This document shows, piece after piece, positions 53,534-61,517 of a DNA stretch of 64,000 nt; position 1 is the first letter of the stretch; the number at the start of each line of letters is the position of its first letter. A program made the translations under genes and the position numbers. The notes under the pieces are model-generated. The model made no database searches. It was given only the letters and a program-made list of their open reading frames with translations, and had not been told where the DNA came from. This DNA is from Renibacterium sp043789415 (GTDB lineage Bacteria > Actinomycetota > Actinomycetes > Actinomycetales > Micrococcaceae): NCBI RefSeq assembly GCF_043789415.1, contig NZ_JBDLLW010000001.1, positions 558,001 to 622,000 of the forward strand. The letters are read 5' to 3'.

Positions 53534-53597
53534 TCCCCACGTCCTCCCAAAGCTCGTACCTCACTTCGGGTCCTTCGGACGCGTGGCCCCAGCCTGA
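53531..53597. repeat. Repeat unit copy 1 in the alcohol dehydrogenase-sulfurtransferase gap
   Basis: Two adjoining blocks: a 29-nt block (53531-53559) identical to 53693-53721, and a 38-nt block (53560-53597) matching 53780-53817 with one difference. In copy 2 the blocks are separated by 58 bp. The 391-bp gap between the two genes holds no gene I can support; it is GC-rich and built largely from these repeats and related GGGCCCCT fragments. Confidence 0.75.
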
Positions 53598-53692
53598 GGG
53601 CCCCAGGCCGAGCCTGCGAGCGTTCATCGCTTCCCCTTGGCAAAAAGCCGCCAACGGGCCCCTCGCAATTCTCTTAGGGAAGGCGATAGGCG

Positions 53693-53817
53693 CTATCCCC
53701 ACGTCCTCCCAAAGCTCGTACTCCCCGTCCACTCCCTCCGGCTCGCAAGCTCGCCAAGGGGCCCCTGTGACCGTGGGCCCTCACTTCGGGTCCCTCGGAC
53801 GCGTGGCCCCAGCCTGA
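53693..53817. repeat. Repeat unit copy 2, split by a 58-bp spacer
   Basis: Block 1 at 53693-53721 and block 2 at 53780-53817, in the same order and orientation as copy 1. The spacer (53722-53779) shares CCAAGGGGCCCCT-like sequence with the stretch following copy 1, which suggests an older, larger duplication that has been partly scrambled. Confidence 0.75.
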
Positions 53818-53911
53818 ACCTCATCTCTGAGTTCGTCGGAAAGTCTCGGATTCACCCGTTATTACCCGCGCATCCGCGACTAAACCGCGAATTCGCGGAG
53901 TGGGACAGAAC

Positions 53912-54763
53912 TCAGAGCTCGACGGATAGCTCCGGGTGCTGTGACCATGCTGACCAGGAGCCGGGGAAGAGCGCCGCCCGGAAGCCCGCGATTTCCAGTG
54001 CGGCCACCTGATGGGCGGCAGTCACCCCGGAGCCGCAGTACACCGCAATCTCGGCGCCCGGCTGGATTCCGAGCTCGGCAAAACGCTCACGGAGCTGATC
54101 GGAGTTCAGGAATTTCAGGTCCGCGGCCAGGTTCGCCATGGTAGGCGCGCTGAGCGCTCCCGGAATATGACCGGCCCGAGGATCTACCGGCTCCACCTCC
54201 CCGCGGTACCGCTCCGCAGCCCGCGCGTCCAGCAGGGGCCCGTGCGAGGGCCAGGCTGCGGCGTCCTGAAGCGAGATCACCGGCATCGCCCCGTACACCA
54301 AGGCCACGGCGCCGGGCTCAGCCTCAGCCGCCCCCGGCTCCAGGGGCAGACCGGCATCACGCCAAGCCTTCAAACCGCCGTCGAGCAGTGAAACCGTTTC
54401 AAAGCCCGCGTAGCGGAGCAACCACCAAGCTCGGGCCGCCGAGGTGTTGCCAGCGTCGTCGTAAATCACCACCAGATCGTCCTGGTTGATCCCCCAAGAG
54501 CGCGCAGCCCGCTGAAAGTCGGCTTGAGCCGGCAGCGGGTGACGGCCGTCCTGAGGTGTTCCGTGACCCGCTAATTCGGCGTCCAGATCCACATAAACCG
54601 CCCCCGGTAGATGAGCCTCAAGATAATGCTGCCTGCCGTGCGGATCTCCCAGGGCCCAGCGCACATCGAGTAATACGGTGCGCTTTCCAGCAGCTAAACG
54701 AGCTTGGAGCGCCGCGATATCGATCAGGATCTGCGATTCAGATGATTCAGAGGGAGAGGTCAT
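53912..54763 (-). CDS. Thiosulfate/3-mercaptopyruvate sulfurtransferase
   Basis: Two-domain rhodanese of 283 residues. The N-terminal inactive domain starts DIAALQARLAAGKRTVLLDVRW; the C-terminal catalytic loop is C243-GSGVTA, the form associated with mercaptopyruvate as sulfur donor (SseA-like). It produces persulfide/sulfite from cysteine-derived mercaptopyruvate or thiosulfate. It is divergent by 49 bp from the cysteine desulfhydrase-like gene, linking two routes of sulfide formation. It has a leaderless -10 box. Confidence 0.93.
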   Translation of the reverse strand: MTSPSESSESQILIDIAALQARLAAGKRTVLLDVRWALGDPHGRQHYLEAHLPGAVYVDLDAELAGHGTPQDGRHPLPAQADFQRAARSWGINQDDLVVIYDDAGNTSAARAWWLLRYAGFETVSLLDGGLKAWRDAGLPLEPGAAEAEPGAVALVYGAMPVISLQDAAAWPSHGPLLDARAAERYRGEVEPVDPRAGHIPGALSAPTMANLAADLKFLNSDQLRERFAELGIQPGAEIAVYCGSGVTAAHQVAALEIAGFRAALFPGSWSAWSQHPELSVEL

Positions 54764-54769
54764 AATCCC

Positions 54770-54775
54770 ATGCTA
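54770..54775 (-). promoter_or_regulatory. -10 box of the sulfurtransferase (leaderless)
   Basis: TAGCAT on the minus strand, 6 nt before the ATG. Confidence 0.5.
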
Positions 54776-54800
54776 AACGCAGCCCGGCTGAGCTCCCAGC

Positions 54801-54806
54801 TAAGCT
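54801..54806 (+). promoter_or_regulatory. -10 box of the Cds1-like gene (leaderless)
   Basis: TAAGCT, 6 nt before GTG 54813. The two divergent -10 boxes of this pair are only 25 bp apart. Confidence 0.5.
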
Positions 54807-54812
54807 GAGAGA

Positions 54813-55898
54813 GTGGACTTCACAGCATGCACCCCGGCCCGCCGCTGGGCGGATGAAGCACTCCGAAGAATCGAGGCAGAGAACAACCGCTCGGCCGATA
54901 CCCATCTCTACGCGGTCCCCCTGCCCGAAGAATGGGGCGTCCAGCTCTACCTCAAGGACGAATCGACTCACCGCTCTGGCAGTTTGAAGCATCGGCTGGC
55001 CCGCTCGCTCTTCCTCTTCGGCCTGGTCAATGGCTGGATTCATGAGGGCACCACCATCGTGGAGGCCTCTTCCGGCAGTACAGCGGTTTCCGAAGCCTAC
55101 TTCGCCCGCCTGCTCGGCCTGCCCTTCATCGCCGTGATGCCGCGCAGCACCAGCCCGGAGAAAATAGCGCTGATCGAGGACTACGGTGGGCAATGCCATT
55201 TCGTCGAGAATTCTTCCCAGGTCTATGCCGCGGCGAGCGAACTCGCGGCGCAGACCGACGGCCATTACATGGATCAGTTCACCTACGCCGAGCGGGCCAC
55301 CGACTGGCGCGGGAACAACAATATCGCCGAGTCGATCTTCGAACAGCTCTCCAAGGAAGAGCATCCGGTACCACGCTGGATCGTGGTCGGCGCGGGCACC
55401 GGCGGAACCAGTGCCACCATCGGCCGTTATCTGCGCTACCACTCGCACCCCACGCAGCTCGCCGTCGTCGATCCAGAGAATTCAGCCTTCTATCCCGGAT
55501 GGAAAGAGGGACTAGCTGAGTTCAGCACCGGGATGGCCTCGCGGATCGAAGGCATCGGCAGACCACGGATCGAGCCGAGCTTCGTGCCGAGCGTGATCGA
55601 CGAAATGATCCAGGTGCCCGACGCCGCCTCGGTCGCCGCGATGCAGCAGTTGAGCAAACAGGCGGGGCTGCACGCCGGGCCCTCCACCGGGACGAATCTC
55701 TGGGGTGTCTGGCAGCTGGTGGCCCGGATGCTGGCCCGGGGCGAACGTGGCAGCGTGGTCTCGCTGCTCTGTGACGGTGCCGACCGGTATCTGACCAGCT
55801 ACTACGATGACGGCTGGCTCGTCGAGCACGGATTGGCCCCCGGGGAGCACACCGCAACTCTTGAGAATTTCTTCGCCACCGGAACCTGGCCCAGCTAA
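54813..55898 (+). CDS. PLP-dependent cysteine synthase-family protein, Cds1-like cysteine desulfhydrase
   Basis: Fold-type II PLP enzyme of 361 residues. The Schiff-base Lys is K59 in HRSGSLKHRLA, with EASSGSTAVSEAYFA and the phosphate loop GAGTGGTSATIGRYL. The sequence is of the Rv3684/Cds1 type, which in M. tuberculosis degrades cysteine to hydrogen sulfide, pyruvate and ammonia, rather than the biosynthetic CysK/CysM type. The divergent sulfurtransferase neighbour supports a sulfide/persulfide role. The start is GTG 54813. Confidence 0.88.
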   Translation: MDFTACTPARRWADEALRRIEAENNRSADTHLYAVPLPEEWGVQLYLKDESTHRSGSLKHRLARSLFLFGLVNGWIHEGTTIVEASSGSTAVSEAYFARLLGLPFIAVMPRSTSPEKIALIEDYGGQCHFVENSSQVYAAASELAAQTDGHYMDQFTYAERATDWRGNNNIAESIFEQLSKEEHPVPRWIVVGAGTGGTSATIGRYLRYHSHPTQLAVVDPENSAFYPGWKEGLAEFSTGMASRIEGIGRPRIEPSFVPSVIDEMIQVPDAASVAAMQQLSKQAGLHAGPSTGTNLWGVWQLVARMLARGERGSVVSLLCDGADRYLTSYYDDGWLVEHGLAPGEHTATLENFFATGTWPS

Positions 55899-55910
55899 AG
55901 ATCGACGCGG

Positions 55911-56381
55911 CTAAACTGCTATTCCGCTCAGTCGGCGAACCATAAAGACACTATTCGGGTCCGGTCGATAATCCGCAAACGGCTGACATTCCACAAACCC
56001 GAATTTTTGATACAGCCTGCGGGCAGGCGCGAAATAATCTTCGACTCCGGTCTCCAGGTAGAGATCGCGATAACCCCGAGCAGTTGCCTCTGCCACAATG
56101 CCTTCAAGCACCGCACCGGCCACTCCCCTTCCGCGCGCCTTCGACGTCGTCCGCATCGATTTGATCTCACCAGCAGCTTCGGAGAGCCTCTTCAAAGCCC
56201 CGCAGCCAAGTAGTGTTTCCCCGTCCCGGGCCGTCCAGAAGGTGATCTCCGGAACACTCAATGCGCTGAGGTCCAGGGCGTGCACGCTCTCGGCGGGGCT
56301 GGTCGAATGCATCTCGGCCAGATGTTCTGCCAGTAGCTCCCGGACGTCTTGCCGGCCGGGAGTCTCGAGGGAAATCAGCAT
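55911..56381 (-). CDS. GNAT family N-acetyltransferase
   Basis: Acetyl-CoA-dependent transferase of about 156 residues; substrate unknown. The acetyl-CoA loop is SKARGRGVAGAVLEGI, followed by LETGVEDYFAPARRLYQKFGF, a pattern seen in a well-defined actinobacterial/proteobacterial GNAT group. The frame opens at TTG 56402, overlapping the MBL stop (TTGA), but the ATG at 56381 (MLISLETPG) matches the family N-terminus and is preferred. Confidence 0.87.
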   Translation of the reverse strand: MLISLETPGRQDVRELLAEHLAEMHSTSPAESVHALDLSALSVPEITFWTARDGETLLGCGALKRLSEAAGEIKSMRTTSKARGRGVAGAVLEGIVAEATARGYRDLYLETGVEDYFAPARRLYQKFGFVECQPFADYRPDPNSVFMVRRLSGIAV

Positions 56382-56398
56382 TTCCTGATCTTTAGTGC

Positions 56399-57055
56399 TC
56401 AAAGCTCGACGCTCTCACGCACTGTCAGATGCCGGAATTCCACACCGTACGGCGCACTCAGATTGCCGATCTGCAACTCGATGAATTGCAGGCCGAGCTC
56501 GGAGAGCAGGGCATCGTGGATCTGGTAGGCCTTCGGCGCACGCACCGAGCAGACGAAATCCACCACTTCGGAGGTCTTCGACCATGGTGCATGGATCGGC
56601 ACCAGCAGGTTCCGCACCTGCACGCCCGCGGGCACGATCAGCGAATCGCCGGGATGGAAAACATTCTCGTCCACCAGGTAGCCGACATTGGCAACCACCG
56701 GGATCTGTGGGTTGATCAGAGCGTGCTGACCACCGAAGGCGCGGATCGCGAAACCCGCGAGTTCGAAAGACTCTCCGGGCAGCGCTTCGTGAATCCGCGC
56801 GGCGGCCTCGGCGTTTTCCTCCCGCAGGGTCCTTGCGACGCCGGCCGGGGCGTAGAGCTGCAGCTCACCGGAGGCTTGCAACGCGGTCGAAATCGCCGCC
56901 GCGTCCACATGGTCCACGTGCTCGTGAGTGATCAGAATGCCGTGCGCTCCGCTCAGCGCCTCAGCGGCTTCGGAGAATGATCCAGGATCGATCACTAGGA
57001 CTGAACCGTCTTTTTCCAGCCGAACGCAAGCATGGGTGAATTTCGTCAGCAACAT
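56399..57055 (-). CDS. MBL-fold metallo-hydrolase, UlaG-like
   Basis: Metallo-beta-lactamase-fold protein of 218 residues. The metal motif is THEHVDHVD (about 48-56), and further ligands are expected in GGQHALI and PIHAPW. The substrate is not identifiable. The ATG at 57055 (MLLTKFTHACVRLEKDG) fits relatives and is 7 nt after a TAATGT -10 box; a possible GTG at 57073 lies too close to the GGGAGG upstream. The GNAT gene follows without a gap. Confidence 0.87.
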   Translation of the reverse strand: MLLTKFTHACVRLEKDGSVLVIDPGSFSEAAEALSGAHGILITHEHVDHVDAAAISTALQASGELQLYAPAGVARTLREENAEAAARIHEALPGESFELAGFAIRAFGGQHALINPQIPVVANVGYLVDENVFHPGDSLIVPAGVQVRNLLVPIHAPWSKTSEVVDFVCSVRAPKAYQIHDALLSELGLQFIELQIGNLSAPYGVEFRHLTVRESVEL

Positions 57056-57062
57056 ACCAACA

Positions 57063-57068
57063 ACATTA
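57063..57068 (-). promoter_or_regulatory. -10 box of the MBL gene (leaderless)
   Basis: TAATGT on the minus strand, 7 nt before ATG 57055. Confidence 0.4.
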
Positions 57069-57198
57069 GTCACCTCCCGGGCCCGAAGCACGCGTTTTAA
57101 GTCGGAGTGACAGTGCCAGCCCGTCAGCCAAGCCGGGCGTCTCAGCGCTGGAATAAGTCACCGACTGATAGCCTTGAGGAGAGTGTTAAGGAGTCAAA

Positions 57199-57630
57199 AT
57201 GTCTGAAATAAGCACCCCGGTCAAAGAACAGCGAGTCACCAAACAGCGGCTCGCGGTCAGTGCTGCCCTGGATGAGCTGAATGATTTCGTGAGCACTCAA
57301 GAACTTCACCGGATCCTGCACGAGCGCGGGGTCTCGGTCTCATTGGCGACCTCATACCGAATCCTGCAATCGCTGGCTGAAGACGGCGCGGTGGACGTCC
57401 TGCGCAATCCCGATGGCGAGGCGGTTTACCGCCGCTGCGCAGCAGCTGAGCACCACCACCATCTACTGTGCCGAAATTGCGGCAAAGCCGTGGAAATCGA
57501 AGCGCCTACGGTTGAGACCTGGGCTGCCGATATCGCGGCGCAGCACGGTTACACCGAGCCGAGCCATACGGTGGAGATCATCGGATTGTGCCCCGAGTGC
57601 ACTGCTGCCAAGGCTCAGTCAGTGAAGTGA
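57199..57630 (+). CDS. zur: Fur-family zinc uptake regulator Zur
   Basis: Zinc-responsive repressor of 143 residues. A winged helix (about 12-80, TSYRILQSLAEDGAVDVL) is followed by a His stretch EHHHHLLC and the structural zinc site C91/C94 and C131/C134. Zur rather than Fur is supported by the convergent zinc importer and its Zur-box-like operator at 60413. AAGGAG lies 6 nt before the ATG. I saw no operator in its own promoter region (57092-57198). Confidence 0.9.
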   Translation: MSEISTPVKEQRVTKQRLAVSAALDELNDFVSTQELHRILHERGVSVSLATSYRILQSLAEDGAVDVLRNPDGEAVYRRCAAAEHHHHLLCRNCGKAVEIEAPTVETWAADIAAQHGYTEPSHTVEIIGLCPECTAAKAQSVK

Positions 57631-57681
57631 GCAGGTCTTCGCCCCGCTGAAGTGAGCGGCGAGCGTCCTCAGGCTGCTGAG

Positions 57682-58581
57682 CTACGATGAGCTCAGTCGG
57701 GGCTGTGCTCCACTGTTTCCCCGCGAACCATTGCGGCCGGATAGCCGACGCCGTCGCCCGATCAGTCTGCAGACCAGGTAGATCACGAACGACAATGTGG
57801 TGACATAGGGGCTGATCGGGATACTGCCGCCCAGCGCCAGCAGGATCCCGCCCACCGTGGAGACAACGGCAAAAAGCACGCTGAGCAGCACCACCAGCCG
57901 GGGCGAGGCGGCGACCTGCATGGCCGCTGCGGCCGGAGTGATCAGCAGCGCGAGTACCAAAAGCGCTCCGACGATCTGAATCGACAGCGCAACGGAGATG
58001 CCGAGCAACACCATAAAAACAATCGAGAGGCCACGGACCGGCACGCCACGGGCCTGTGCGATGTCCGGGTCGATGCTGGCAAAGGTGAGCGGCCTCCAGA
58101 GCACCAGCAGCGCGATGATCACCACGATCGCAGTGCCCACCAAAGCGGTGAGCTGGGTGGAATCCACCGAGACGATCTGGCCAGTGAGCAGCCCGAATTT
58201 ATTCGCGGCACGCCCTTGATAGAGGGACAGAAAGAGGATGCCCAGCCCCAGGCCGAAGGGCATCAGCACACCAATAATGGAATTCCGATCCCTTGCCCGC
58301 ACTCCCATCAATCCCAGCAATACCGCCGCCACCACCGAGCCGACCAGAGATCCCCCGATCACATCTGCGCCGATCAGCAGGGCGAAAGACGCCCCCGCGA
58401 AAGAGAGTTCGGCAATGCCGTGCACAGCGAAGGCCAGGTCGCGCATCATCACGAAAGTACCGATCAGCCCGCCCACGACGCCGAGCACGGCACCGGCCAG
58501 AATCGAATCGCGGAAGAGCGGCAGTAGCTCACCGTAGTTGGCGAAATTGAACACCGTGCTCAGGAAGTCCTGCCAGTTCAT
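57682..58581 (-). CDS. znuB: Zinc ABC transporter permease (ZnuB type)
   Basis: Membrane subunit of 299 residues of an ABC-3 metal importer with about eight or nine membrane segments; FVMMRDLAFAVHGIAELSFAGASFA and QARGVPVRGLS are family blocks. It has a basic C-terminal tail (GRRRRLSGRNGSRGN). Its ATG overlaps the ATPase stop by 4 bp. It is convergent with zur. Confidence 0.9.
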   Translation of the reverse strand: MNWQDFLSTVFNFANYGELLPLFRDSILAGAVLGVVGGLIGTFVMMRDLAFAVHGIAELSFAGASFALLIGADVIGGSLVGSVVAAVLLGLMGVRARDRNSIIGVLMPFGLGLGILFLSLYQGRAANKFGLLTGQIVSVDSTQLTALVGTAIVVIIALLVLWRPLTFASIDPDIAQARGVPVRGLSIVFMVLLGISVALSIQIVGALLVLALLITPAAAAMQVAASPRLVVLLSVLFAVVSTVGGILLALGGSIPISPYVTTLSFVIYLVCRLIGRRRRLSGRNGSRGNSGAQPRLSSS

Positions 58582-59402
58582 CGGCTGTGTGCTCCTTCCT
58601 GAGGGTGGTGATGGGTGGTGGAGTCCGGTTGGCCGACCACGACGATCCGGCCATTGCTGCGGAACACGTCCACCGGGGTTCCATAGAGTTCGGAGAGCAC
58701 TTCCGAGGTCATTACCTCGTCTACGCTACCGATCCGGAACTTGCCTCCCGCGAGGTAGAGCACCCGATCAACGTGCTCAATGATCGGGTTGATTTCGTGG
58801 GTCACGAAGACCACTGCGGTGCCGTGCCGATGAGCCTGCTCACCGACCAGAGCGCTCACTGCTCTCTGGTGCTGCAAATCGAGCGAAAGCAAAGGCTCAT
58901 CGCAGAGCAACAGCTCGGGCCGGGTAGCCAGGGCTTGAGCGATCCGCAGCCTCTGCTGCTCGCCTCCGGAGAGCAACCCGACCGGAACATTGGCGTAGTC
59001 CTGGGCACCCACCTGATCCAGCAGCTCATCTACCCATTGTCGGTACCCTGCCGCACGCAAGCGGATTCCCCAGCGATCGCCGTCCACCCCCAGGCCGACC
59101 AGATCCCGAGCGCGCAACGGGGTCTGCGGGTCGAAGCCCTTCTGTTGCGGCACATAGCCGATCGCTCGATTGCCACGCTTAGCGGCCTTGCCAGAAATTG
59201 TGAGCTCCCCCGCGCTCAGATTCTGCAGGCCCAGGAGCACTTTCAGGAAACTGGTCTTACCGCTGCCGTTGGGCCCGAGCACGGCAAAGAACTCGCCGGG
59301 CTGGATCTCAAGATCCAGCCCGGTCCACAGAGTACGGTCACCGTAGCTCAAGGCGGCGTCGCGTAGTTCGAGCACACTTGATGGCACGGAAACTCTCTTC
59401 AA
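58578..59402 (-). CDS. znuC: Zinc ABC transporter ATP-binding protein (ZnuC type)
   Basis: ATPase of 274 residues. Walker A GPNGSGKTSF, signature LSGGEQQRLRIAQAL, Walker B LLLCDEPLLSLD and switch His VTHEI. The last residues contain a HHH cluster (TTHHHPQEGAHSR), which may bind zinc. The longest frame starts at TTG 59402; GTG 59387 (VPSSVLELRD) is an alternative with AAGAGAG upstream. It lies 30 bp after the binding-protein gene. Confidence 0.9.
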   Translation of the reverse strand: MKRVSVPSSVLELRDAALSYGDRTLWTGLDLEIQPGEFFAVLGPNGSGKTSFLKVLLGLQNLSAGELTISGKAAKRGNRAIGYVPQQKGFDPQTPLRARDLVGLGVDGDRWGIRLRAAGYRQWVDELLDQVGAQDYANVPVGLLSGGEQQRLRIAQALATRPELLLCDEPLLSLDLQHQRAVSALVGEQAHRHGTAVVFVTHEINPIIEHVDRVLYLAGGKFRIGSVDEVMTSEVLSELYGTPVDVFRSNGRIVVVGQPDSTTHHHPQEGAHSR

Positions 59403-59432
59403 CTAACCAGCCGGAGACTGAGATTATTTAGC

Positions 59433-60374
59433 TTATTTCGCCAGGGCCTTGGCGATGTTGTCTGCGTTCTGCTGCATCCAACCTAGATAATCTTTACCCT
59501 CAGGCAGAGTTTCCGTGAAATTAACCACCGGAACTCCCGCGGAATCAGCGGCTTTCTTCAGCGCCTCGGTTTGCGGTCCTTCGGTCTGATCGTTGTAGGC
59601 GAGGAACTTGACGCTCTTGGAGCTGATCAGATCGGTCGCTGCTTTCAGCACGGCAGGAGGCACATCCGATCCTTCTTCAATGGCATGGCTGTAGGCCTCG
59701 GGAGTTTTATTGACCAGTCCTGCCGACTGCAGCATCCACAGCGGTACCGGCTCGGTAATCGCCACCGGCTGTCCGTCGGAGCTGGTCTTCAGCTTGGCCA
59801 GAGCAGTTTCGATTCCAGAGACAGAGTCTTTGAACTTCTGGGCGTTGTCCTTGAACTCGTTGGCATGAGCGGCGTCGATTGACGCGAATCTCTTGGCCAG
59901 TTCGTCGGCCAACTTACTGATCGTGGGCAGCGAGTACCAGACATGTTCATTGAATTCATCGGCGTTGGCCGCGGTCTTCAGTCCGGAGAGATCGACCACG
60001 TCGATCAGCTTAGAGCGGTCCTGCCCCTCGGCTAATTTGCTGAAGAAATCGTCGTAACCGCCGCCGTTCTCAATCAGCACTGCGGCCTTGCTCACTGCGA
60101 GTTTGTCCTGGGCCGTACTTTCGTAGGAGTGCGGATCCTGGCTGGTATTGGCAATGATCGAGGTGACCTTGACCTGGTCGCCACCGATCTTGGCGGCAAT
60201 GTCACCGTAGACATTGGTGACGGCGACGACGTCGATGGTTTCCGTAGCGTTAGAAGAGCTGGGGCTGGAGTTGCCACCACAACCGGTGAGCAGCAGCCCC
60301 AGCCCGACGGCGGTCACGGCGAGGGTGGGCAGGGTTTTGGCGGGGCGGGAGGAAATGGCGGAAACAAACCGCAT
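59433..60374 (-). CDS. znuA: Zinc-binding lipoprotein of the ABC importer (ZnuA type)
   Basis: Cluster A-I metal-binding protein of 313 residues with lipobox LLTGC (C32). Likely metal ligands: H82 (DPHSYE), H144 (EHVWYS) and, in the third ligand position, E208 in ITEPVP, where classical ZnuA has His; YNDQTEGPQT closes the site. There is no His-rich loop. The ATG at 60374 (MRFVSAISS) is preferred over 60428 because GAGG lies about 6 nt upstream and the operator at 60413-60427 then lies outside the gene. Confidence 0.9.
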   Translation of the reverse strand: MRFVSAISSRPAKTLPTLAVTAVGLGLLLTGCGGNSSPSSSNATETIDVVAVTNVYGDIAAKIGGDQVKVTSIIANTSQDPHSYESTAQDKLAVSKAAVLIENGGGYDDFFSKLAEGQDRSKLIDVVDLSGLKTAANADEFNEHVWYSLPTISKLADELAKRFASIDAAHANEFKDNAQKFKDSVSGIETALAKLKTSSDGQPVAITEPVPLWMLQSAGLVNKTPEAYSHAIEEGSDVPPAVLKAATDLISSKSVKFLAYNDQTEGPQTEALKKAADSAGVPVVNFTETLPEGKDYLGWMQQNADNIAKALAK

Positions 60375-60405
60375 GAAGGCCTCAGTTCTAAGCAGCGAGC
60401 TGCGT

Positions 60406-60427
60406 ATTCTATTGAGAATGATATGCA
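60406..60427 (-). promoter_or_regulatory. Zur-box-like operator with -10 box upstream of znuA
   Basis: TGAGAATGATATGCA (60413-60427, plus-strand reading) agrees at 12 of 15 positions with the Zur-box form TGAAAATGATTTTCA. On the minus strand a TAGAAT -10 box (60406-60411) follows directly, so bound Zur would cover the promoter spacer. A second, looser AATGATT repeat lies at 60447-60462. Confidence 0.6.
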
Positions 60428-60473
60428 TAAACCAGCATATTGCTAATTGGAATCATTCGCAAAAAACCGTGAT

Positions 60474-61517
60474 TCAGCGGCTATCACGCCGTTCGCTGTC
60501 CCTGATTTCACCGACCAGTTCTTCAATCACGTCCTCAAGGTACAGCGCACCCGTGGTGACCCCGGCAGAGTCGATCACCCGAGCCAGGTGAGAGCCGGTG
60601 CGTTGCATGATGCGCAGCGCGTCTTCGACCTCTTCGTCCTCCGCTAGGTTGATCAGGGTACGCAGTCGAGACTCGGCCAGCGGCATTTCATACTCGTCCT
60701 CCGGCACGATCAGTACGTCTTTGATATGCACATAGCTGGTGAGATCCCCCCGATCGTCTTTGAGGACGAAGCGAGAGAAACCGGTCTGCCGCACCGCCGC
60801 CTCAACATCCAAGGGCGTCGCATGAGTGCTCAGGGTGTGCAGCGAGTCCAGCGGCACCATGACTTGGGCCGCGGTACGGTCCGAGAATTCCAGCGCACCG
60901 CTGAGCAGCCCGGTGCCATCGTCCACCAGGCCGTGCTTGGTGGATTCAGCGACGATAGACTGCACCTCTTCCAGCGTAAAGCTTGAGGTCACCTCATCCT
61001 TCGGCTCGATCCGGAACACCCTGAGGATGTGGTTGGCGAGCCAATTCAAGCTGACGGTCACCGGCCGTACCACCCGGGAGATCCAGACCAGCGGCGGGGC
61101 CAAGAAGAGGGCCGCCTTATCCGCCACCGACACCGAGATATTCTTCGGCACCATCTCGCCGAAGGTGACGTGCAGGAAGGTGACCAGCACCAGCGAGATG
61201 ATGAAGGACGCCGTGCCGGTCGCCGCCTCTGGCACGCCGATGGCGTGCAACGGAACCTCAAGCAGATGATGGATCGACGGCTCGGCGACATTCAAGATCA
61301 GCAAAGAAGCCACGGTGATGCCCAGCTGCGCGCAGGCCAGCATCAGTGAGACGTTCTCCATGGCGTAGAGCGTGGTACGAGCCCGCGCAGAACCGGCTTC
61401 CGCGAGCGGCTCGATCTGGCTGCGGCGAGCGCTCATAATGGCGAACTCGGCGCCCACGAAAAAGGCATTGACCAGCAGCAGGACGACTAGCCAGAGAATA
61501 CCTGCCCAGTCGCTCAT
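60474..61517 (-). CDS. CNNM-domain/CBS-pair membrane protein (CorC/HlyC family), shorter paralogue
   Basis: Protein of 347 residues with an N-terminal CNNM (DUF21) membrane domain (about 1-175: NAFFVGAEFAIMSARRSQIE, HVTFGEMVPKNISV) and a CBS pair (about 200-340). It lacks the C-terminal CorC_HlyC transporter-associated domain. The family moves or senses Mg2+/Co2+. It overlaps the longer paralogue upstream by 4 bp (ATGA), so both may form one heteromeric system. Confidence 0.9.
   Translation of the reverse strand: MSDWAGILWLVVLLLVNAFFVGAEFAIMSARRSQIEPLAEAGSARARTTLYAMENVSLMLACAQLGITVASLLILNVAEPSIHHLLEVPLHAIGVPEAATGTASFIISLVLVTFLHVTFGEMVPKNISVSVADKAALFLAPPLVWISRVVRPVTVSLNWLANHILRVFRIEPKDEVTSSFTLEEVQSIVAESTKHGLVDDGTGLLSGALEFSDRTAAQVMVPLDSLHTLSTHATPLDVEAAVRQTGFSRFVLKDDRGDLTSYVHIKDVLIVPEDEYEMPLAESRLRTLINLAEDEEVEDALRIMQRTGSHLARVIDSAGVTTGALYLEDVIEELVGEIRDSERRDSR

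Noticed and set aside
53521..53643. Upstream extension of the alcohol dehydrogenase frame to 53643
   Set aside because: Translates the intergenic repeats; family N-terminus and -10 box support the start at 53520.
52195..53817. 540-residue open frame on the plus strand opposite the HIT and alcohol dehydrogenase genes
   Set aside because: Spans two convincing antisense genes and the repeat region; no recognisable domain.
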